Shown one piece after another: positions 31,662 to 36,354 of a stretch of 36,354 nt of DNA (within the stretch, counting starts at the first letter, position 1; the number at the start of each line of letters is the position of its first letter). The position numbers were made by a program, and so were the translations under genes. The notes beneath the pieces were generated by a model that had not been told where the DNA came from, made no database searches, and saw nothing but the letters and a program-made list of their open reading frames with translations. The stretch is from Anaerolineae bacterium (GTDB lineage Bacteria; Chloroflexota; Anaerolineae; SpSt-600). The stretch is from the NCBI GenBank assembly GCA_025062375.1, contig JANXAG010000018.1, positions 1-36,354 of the forward strand. Direction: 5' to 3'.

Positions 31662-33639
31662 TCAAATCTCCTGGTGCAATTTTGCTTCCACCCACCGTTG
31701 CATCAGCGGAACCTGAAAGCGATATGTTCCACTGCAGGTTCCAGCACCTCTTTATGGACCAGCCGCTGGGCCACCAGCTGCAAGTTTTCCGGCACTTCCT
31801 CACCCCGCACCACGGCTGATAGCACTTTCTGTTGCTCCGGCGTCAAGCTGAACCAGAACTCCCGGAAGAACTCGTGGCCCCGCTCAAAGATTTCCGGAAT
31901 CACTGCTTCCACGTCCTCCGGCGGTTGAGGTGTTCCACCAGTTCGTAACCGGTCAACTGGACCAGGTAAGGCTGACCCCGAGTGAGGCGGACGATGGCTT
32001 CCACCGCCTCGTCCTCGTAGATGTCCGGGAAATCCTGAACGGGCCTGCGGATCAGCGCTCGGGCGTCCTCCTCCCGGAGATAACTAACTAGCACCGCACG
32101 AGTGTTGATCAGGTAGTCGCTCCAGTAGGGGGCCAGTTCGTCCAGCATGTGGGAGCCGGAGAACAGAAGGGCCCACCGGGGCCGGTGCTGCATCACGTGC
32201 CGCAGAAAGTTCAGGGGCATCCGGCTCCCCGTCTCCCGGACTACCTCCTCCAGTCGCGCAGATTAGGGTAAGCAGAGCACAAGAGTCCGGGTCGCCGGTG
32301 ATTCTTTCCACCCGGTCCATCCATTTCTGTAGGGCGATAAAGGGGTTTTCGGCCAGGGTGCGGGGTCTAGATACGGCAGGTGGAAGTTGCGGGCGCGCCG
32401 GGCGGATTCCACTATCTGAACGGCCAGATACTCGGCCAGGCCTTTCAGGGTAGTGGCCGTCAACCCCTGAACATCCACAAAGAGGGGAAGGATCTCCGGC
32501 CCCACCCGCAGAGGGAGATATTTCAGGGCCGACGTTTTCCCCGTCCTCCGCCCGCCGTAGAGGAGGATGACCGGCTTCACATCGGAGAGGGCCAGGGTTC
32601 CGATCTCGCGGAAAATGTCCCCCCGCCCCCGGAACCGCTCCCCCGCCGTCTCCGGGTCCAGCGGCGGGCCGGCGATGTAGACCTGGGGGATTTCCGGGGA
32701 GGAGCGGGCCCGCTCCTCCAGCGTCCACAGCGCGGGCTCCAGAATCCGCAGCCAGCGGTCTACGATTTCCCCGTAGGCGGTGGCGAAGCGGGGGGATTCG
32801 GTCGCGAGGCTCTCCCGCAACTCCGCCCGCCAGTAAAGGGATTCTTCTTCCTGCGCGGCCCGCTGCTGGTTGGTGGAAGTAATCAAGTAATCTATCATCT
32901 GCTGGGCGGCGGCCTGGTTCTCCCGGTAGGCGCGGGCGATGAATTCGCCCATAAAGGGCAGTGGGAGAATGATAAGTTCATTAAAGCGAGGGGGGAGGTA
33001 GCGGAGCCAGCGGGAGTAGCGGCCCGGCCGGGCCATGAGCGCCAAACCGAACATCCAGAGCAGTTTCGGCAGCCAGAAATAGACCCGAAGCACTCCCAGA
33101 GTCCACGCCACGCCGACCGCCACGCCAAACGCTATAAACAACCAGTCTGCCACCAGGGGAAGCCAGGCCTGCAGCAGCCCGAGAGCGACATCGGGCAAAA
33201 GGGGAAGCAAGCGATTCAGCAGAGTGGGCGAAAACTGCAAAAGACCGCCCAACACAAAAACCAAAATGGAAGTAACCACCAGGAAGCGGAAAATCCACTT
33301 CTCCGGAGCGCTTACTATGGGACTCCGTGTAAACCACAAGCCCGCCCACCAGCCCAGAAGAAAGCGGAAACTCCAGGACCAGGCAAAGGGCCCGGCGGCG
33401 AAGAGAGGGGCGAGGATGGGAACGGTTGCGCTGAGCCACCACACTTGCCCCGCATAGTGGCGCAGGCGAGGGTTGCTGGAAAAGCGGGCGCGGTAACGGA
33501 AAGGGTTCTCGTCTATACCCAGGTCAGGGTCAATCTCCCACAGCCAGTCACTGAAGGTGTAGGGCCTGAAGTAGGCCCAGTAGAGGAGCCGGGCGCACTC
33601 GGCGATATAGGTCCGGAGGCTTTCCCATCGGCCTGCCAT
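31662..33639 (-). pseudogene. Decayed membrane-anchored nSTAND/AAA-type ATPase (gene B)
   Basis: The original gene encoded an N-terminal membrane part with three to four hydrophobic segments (~residues 55-205), then an ATPase: a PPLDPETAGERFRGR entry and Walker A GGRRTGKTSAL. The Walker B region is damaged. The frame shifts at a C-run (32362-32365), reading AENPFIALQKWMDRVE out of frame, and returns near 32295. It then meets an in-frame TAA (32263-32265) where LVLCL-DE should be. The reading resumes with ARLEEVVRETGSRMPLNFLRHVMQ. Further shifts occur near 31925 and 31712, after which FQVPLMQRWVEAKLHQEI closes the frame at 31662. The stop plus several indels argue for a pseudogene. ATG 33639 has GGAGGG upstream and follows gene A by five bases. 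Confidence 0.72.
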
Positions 33640-33643
33640 CGGG

Positions 33644-34677
33644 TCACCCTCCCAGGAGACGGCGCAGCAGGTCCAGCAGTTGCTCCCCCTTCAGGATACC
33701 CAGCAGAACCAGAATCACGATGGCAATAATCGATACCCCTTAGGAACCAGTCGGTCAGGTCTTTGACCGTCCCTTTTGCCCCCTGCGCCAGGCGTCCCAG
33801 GAAACGGGGAAAGTCCCAGAGGGGCCAGCGGAGAATATTCCACAAAGTGGGAGGAGGGCGGCTTTCCTCCGGCGCCGCAAACTGGGTCTCCTTTTGGGCC
33901 TCAAATTCCCGCTGGGCCCAGTCGGTGTCCTTGCCCTGGAGGAGGCAAGGGTGGCGCCTGCTCCAGCGGAGGGCCAGGCGCTGGTCCTCCGGCGAAAGCG
34001 CTTCCGGCGCGCCCGGAACGGTGCTCGCCGGGAGGCGAACCGGGTCAGCGGTTTCCTCTTCCGTGAACTCCTTCAACCATAAGGCGTGGGCATCGTTGAA
34101 GAAGCGGAAAACGAGGCGGCGCTCCTTGCTGTATTCCCCGATGGGCCGCCGGGACGCGATGACCAGCATCAGGAGACTTTCACTGGTCAACGAGCGCAGG
34201 TGGTCGTAGAAACTGTCGTTGAACTCCTGAGGGGCCTCCAGAAACTCCTCAAACTCGTCCAGAAGGAGGATGAGCCTCAGGCCCCTGCTCCGCAACTGGC
34301 GAAAGGCTCCCTGAAAGCGTCCGGGGTCACGGGCTGGCTCAGCGCCCGGACCAGTTCGGGGTCCCGCTGCACAGCGGGCTGCTCCAGAAAGGCACTGGCC
34401 ACGGCGCGGTGAAAATCGGCCACTGTCCGTGGAGCCACCGTTTGCAGGGAGAGGTAGACGACCACATATCGATTAGGGCGAGAGATCCGCTGGTGGGCTG
34501 AACCCCTTCCATTCGCGAGAGGATCATCCCGATTTCATCTTTCCGGCCAACAAAGAGGCAGGGGTCTGTAATCATTGGCCCGGCCACAAAGGGGCAGGGA
34601 AGGAGGCCCTCCCAGGCACTGGAAGGGTTTGTCCGATATCTTGAATCGTCCGCTTTGGCATGGGATATGTCCTTCAT
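33644..34677 (-). pseudogene. Decayed nSTAND/AAA-type ATPase (gene A)
   Basis: It begins MKDISHAKAD, with a DPCLFVGRKDEIGMIL entry typical of these ATPases, then loses frame near 34495. VVVYLSLQTVAPRTV appears in another frame with no Walker A between, so a stretch containing the P-loop seems deleted. A further shift near 34300 leads to RSRGLRLILLLDEFEEFLE (Walker B) and a helical region. A third shift near 33738 separates the body from a C-terminal membrane helix (AIVILVLLGILKGEQ) that ends at 33644. It is adjacent to gene B on the same strand, so the pair was once an operon. The region looks visibly GC-richer than its neighbours. Confidence 0.68.
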
Positions 34678-34724
34678 TTTTGGCCACTTACAAAGCCAGG
34701 CCTATATCCCCCCATCTTCGCGGT

Positions 34725-34760
34725 AATAAAAAAACCATATAATAGGGGCAGAAAATGCCC
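34725..34760 (-). terminator. Possible terminator downstream of rtcB
   Basis: Read leftward from rtcB: GGGCA (34756-34760), loop TTTTC, TGCCC (34746-34750), then AT-rich sequence with a run of seven T at about 34726-34732. The gap between stem and T-run is longer than ideal. A second hairpin, AGCGGA-AACC-TCCGCT (34787-34802), lies right after the stop with no T-run. Confidence 0.4.
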
Positions 34761-34802
34761 GCATACAAAAGCAACGGCTATCTTTGAGCGGAGGTTTCCG
34801 CT

Positions 34803-36254
34803 TTAACCTTTGATGACTCCCAGCGGACGGAGCTTGGCTACTTTACGGGAAATTCCTGCGGAGTGAACTACGTGGACCACTCTGTCTACATCCTTGTAGG
34901 CATCGGGGGCTTCTTCGGCCAAGCCGGCGTCGCTTCCGCCCATGACGATAATGCCTTCGGCTCTGAGCCTTTCCACCAGCTCGCGGCCCCGGATTTGCTT
35001 CTTGGCCTGGGCTCTGCTCATAACTCGCCCGGCGCCGTGGGCGGTAGTCCCGAAAGTCTCCTCCATAGCCCTTTGAGTCCCCACCAGCACGTAAGAAGCT
35101 GTTCCCATATCGCCGGGGATAAGGACCGGCTGGCCGACTTTGCGGTAGGCCTCGGGGACGGCGGGGTGGCCAGGGCCGAAGGCTCTTGTGGCTCCTTTTC
35201 TGTGAACCAGGACTTTTACAGTTTTACCGCCCACCACATGTTCTTCCAGTTTGACGATGTTATGGGCGACATCGTAGACCTGACGGAGGGTCCGGTCCTT
35301 AACTTTGCCGGCCAGAACCTGGTCAAAGACTTTGCGAACTCTGTGGGCCAGGATCTGGCGGTTGGCCCAGGCGTAGTTAGCGGCAGCCACCATGGCGCCG
35401 AAGTAAGCCTGCCCCTCTGGAGTATCAAAGGGAGCGCTTACGAGCTCCCTATCGGGGAGCTTTATCCCGTACTTTCGCACAGCTTCCTGAAAGCTTTCCA
35501 CGTAATCGGAGCAAACCTGATGGCCCAGGCCTCGGGAGCCAGAGTGGATCCATACAGCCAGCTGGCCTTCAAACAGGCCGAAAGCTTTGGCTACCTCTTC
35601 ATCGTATATTTCTTCCACCACTGCTACTTCAATGAAATGGTTCCCGGAGCCGAGGGTACCGAGCTGATCTCTTCCCCTGTCTTTGGCTTTTCGGCTCACT
35701 TTGGAAGGGTCGGCTCCGGCCATTGAGCCGCCTTCTTCGGTATGTTCCAGGTCTTCTTTGGAGCCGTAGCCCTGTTTTACGGCCCAGGCAGCGCCCTCTT
35801 TAAGGACTTTATCCATTTCAGCGTCGCTGAGCCTTACGTCTCCGCCTCTACCTACTCCGCTTGGGATGTTGTGGAAAAGGGCTCTGACCAGGGTTTCCAT
35901 ATGGGGTTTTATTTCTTCGGCCCTTATGTTGGAAGCCAGGAGGCGCACACCGCAGTTTATATCATATCCGGTAGCACCGGGTGAGATTATACCGGAAGGT
36001 CTTTCAGTGGCTATAACCCCTCCTATCGGGGGACCATATCCTTCATGAATATCTGGCATAGCCAGGGTGTAACCCACAACACCCGGGAGAGTGGTGGTGT
36101 TTATGAGTTGCTCAATAGATTTATCCCTGAAGGCCGCTTCAAGGAGCTCATCATCGGCGTAAACCCTGGCCGGAACGCGCATATCCGACCTAAAGTTTTT
36201 TGGGATTTCCCAGACGAACTCTCTTATTTTGCGGAAGTCTTTCTTACTGACCAT
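34803..36254 (-). CDS. rtcB: RNA-splicing ligase RtcB
   Basis: RtcB joins RNA 2',3'-cyclic-phosphate or 3'-phosphate ends to 5'-OH ends using GTP and Mn2+, in tRNA repair or splicing. All active-site residues are visible in the 483-aa protein: metal ligands D98 and C101 (GYDINCG), H206 (SGNHFIEV), H237 (IHSGSRG) and H331 (AHNIVKLE), and the guanylated His406 (HGAGRVMSR). ATG 36254 follows AGGAGGG, with a promoter just upstream. No archease gene or rtcA lies next to it. It stands alone between its promoter and the hairpins. Confidence 0.96.
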   Translation of the reverse strand: MVSKKDFRKIREFVWEIPKNFRSDMRVPARVYADDELLEAAFRDKSIEQLINTTTLPGVVGYTLAMPDIHEGYGPPIGGVIATERPSGIISPGATGYDINCGVRLLASNIRAEEIKPHMETLVRALFHNIPSGVGRGGDVRLSDAEMDKVLKEGAAWAVKQGYGSKEDLEHTEEGGSMAGADPSKVSRKAKDRGRDQLGTLGSGNHFIEVAVVEEIYDEEVAKAFGLFEGQLAVWIHSGSRGLGHQVCSDYVESFQEAVRKYGIKLPDRELVSAPFDTPEGQAYFGAMVAAANYAWANRQILAHRVRKVFDQVLAGKVKDRTLRQVYDVAHNIVKLEEHVVGGKTVKVLVHRKGATRAFGPGHPAVPEAYRKVGQPVLIPGDMGTASYVLVGTQRAMEETFGTTAHGAGRVMSRAQAKKQIRGRELVERLRAEGIIVMGGSDAGLAEEAPDAYKDVDRVVHVVHSAGISRKVAKLRPLGVIKG

Positions 36255-36294
36255 ACTTTTTATCCCTCCTTTTCCACCGAGCTTTCGTAGCTAA

Positions 36295-36323
36295 ATTATA
36301 ACCCAACATTGTCGTTAAAGCAA
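36295..36323 (-). promoter_or_regulatory. Sigma-70-type promoter for rtcB
   Basis: Read leftward: -35 TTGCTT (36318-36323), 17-bp spacer, perfect -10 TATAAT (36295-36300). Translation begins about 40 bases downstream. There is no sign of the sigma-54/RtcR arrangement that controls rtcBA in E. coli. Confidence 0.7.
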
Positions 36324-36354
36324 TAGATAGGCCGCAATCGCACCATAGTGGGAT

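Noticed and set aside
32380-33729. A 449-codon open frame on the plus strand
   Set aside because: It is antisense to the ATPase gene B. Its translation is low-complexity (Gly, Pro, Gln, Glu rich) with no domain, as expected opposite a GC-rich gene.
34863-35726. A 287-codon open frame on the plus strand inside rtcB
   Set aside because: rtcB on the other strand has all its catalytic residues; the plus frame shows no recognisable protein.

Overview
The window looks like bacterial chromosome from a thermophilic or anaerobic lineage, most likely a Chloroflexota (Anaerolineae/Thermoflexia-like) organism. The grounds are indirect: a DUF2723 glycosyltransferase-like membrane protein, a phosphatidylinositol/PimA-type lipid cluster, a cNMP-binding/bPH2 membrane protein, and an anaerobe-style rubrerythrin, rubredoxin and ferredoxin:thioredoxin reductase gene set. 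There is no rRNA or tRNA gene to settle the placement. Genes are tightly packed, often with ATGA/GTGA overlaps, and several promoters show a TTGNNN-N17-TATAAT type pattern.

Layout. 1-4729 (+): 3' end of a G5/3D-domain cell-wall protein, rsmA, a DUF2723 membrane protein and galK. 4716-8610 (-): a radA operon running radA, YdjM-like membrane protein, rsmD, acylphosphatase, FecR-domain protein. 8611-8999: a divergent promoter region with nested inverted repeats. 9000-13713 (+): DUF1385 protein, a cNMP-binding protein with two membrane/PH modules, a GAF-PAS histidine kinase and a VTT-domain membrane protein. 13714-14145: two ~90-bp direct repeats around a G/C-rich hairpin. 14146-16717 (+): glgA coupled to a GalT/HIT-like protein. 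16.8-17.65 kb (-): decayed coiled-coil and histidine-kinase fragments. 17668-19269 (-): a PD40/TolB-like protein carrying a VanY/VanX-type M15 peptidase domain. 19313-20077 (+): ZIP transporter. 20046-22634 (-): acyltransferase, PimA-like glycosyltransferase, CDP-alcohol phosphatidyltransferase. 22903-25402 (+): asparaginase and guaA.

25580-30303 (+) is the most interesting block: nitroreductase, Crp/Fnr regulator, rubrerythrin-like protein, then a hairpin terminator and a new promoter, then a cysteine-rich ferredoxin, a DUF59/MIP18 Fe-S assembly protein, a cysteine-desulfurase homologue, a second ferritin-like protein, a CGWC glutaredoxin and an FTR-catalytic-subunit/rubredoxin fusion. The desulfurase homologue keeps the sulfur-carrying Cys loop but has Thr where the PLP-binding Lys should be, plus Asp and His changes in the PLP pocket. 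I read the block as an iron-sulfur/thiol redox and oxidative-stress module under Crp/Fnr control; that reading is inference.

30300-31571 (-) is tyrS. 31.66-34.68 kb (-) holds two adjacent nSTAND/AAA-type membrane ATPase genes, both broken by frameshifts, one having lost Walker A and the other carrying a stop at its Walker B. 34803-36254 (-) is rtcB with its own promoter at the right edge.
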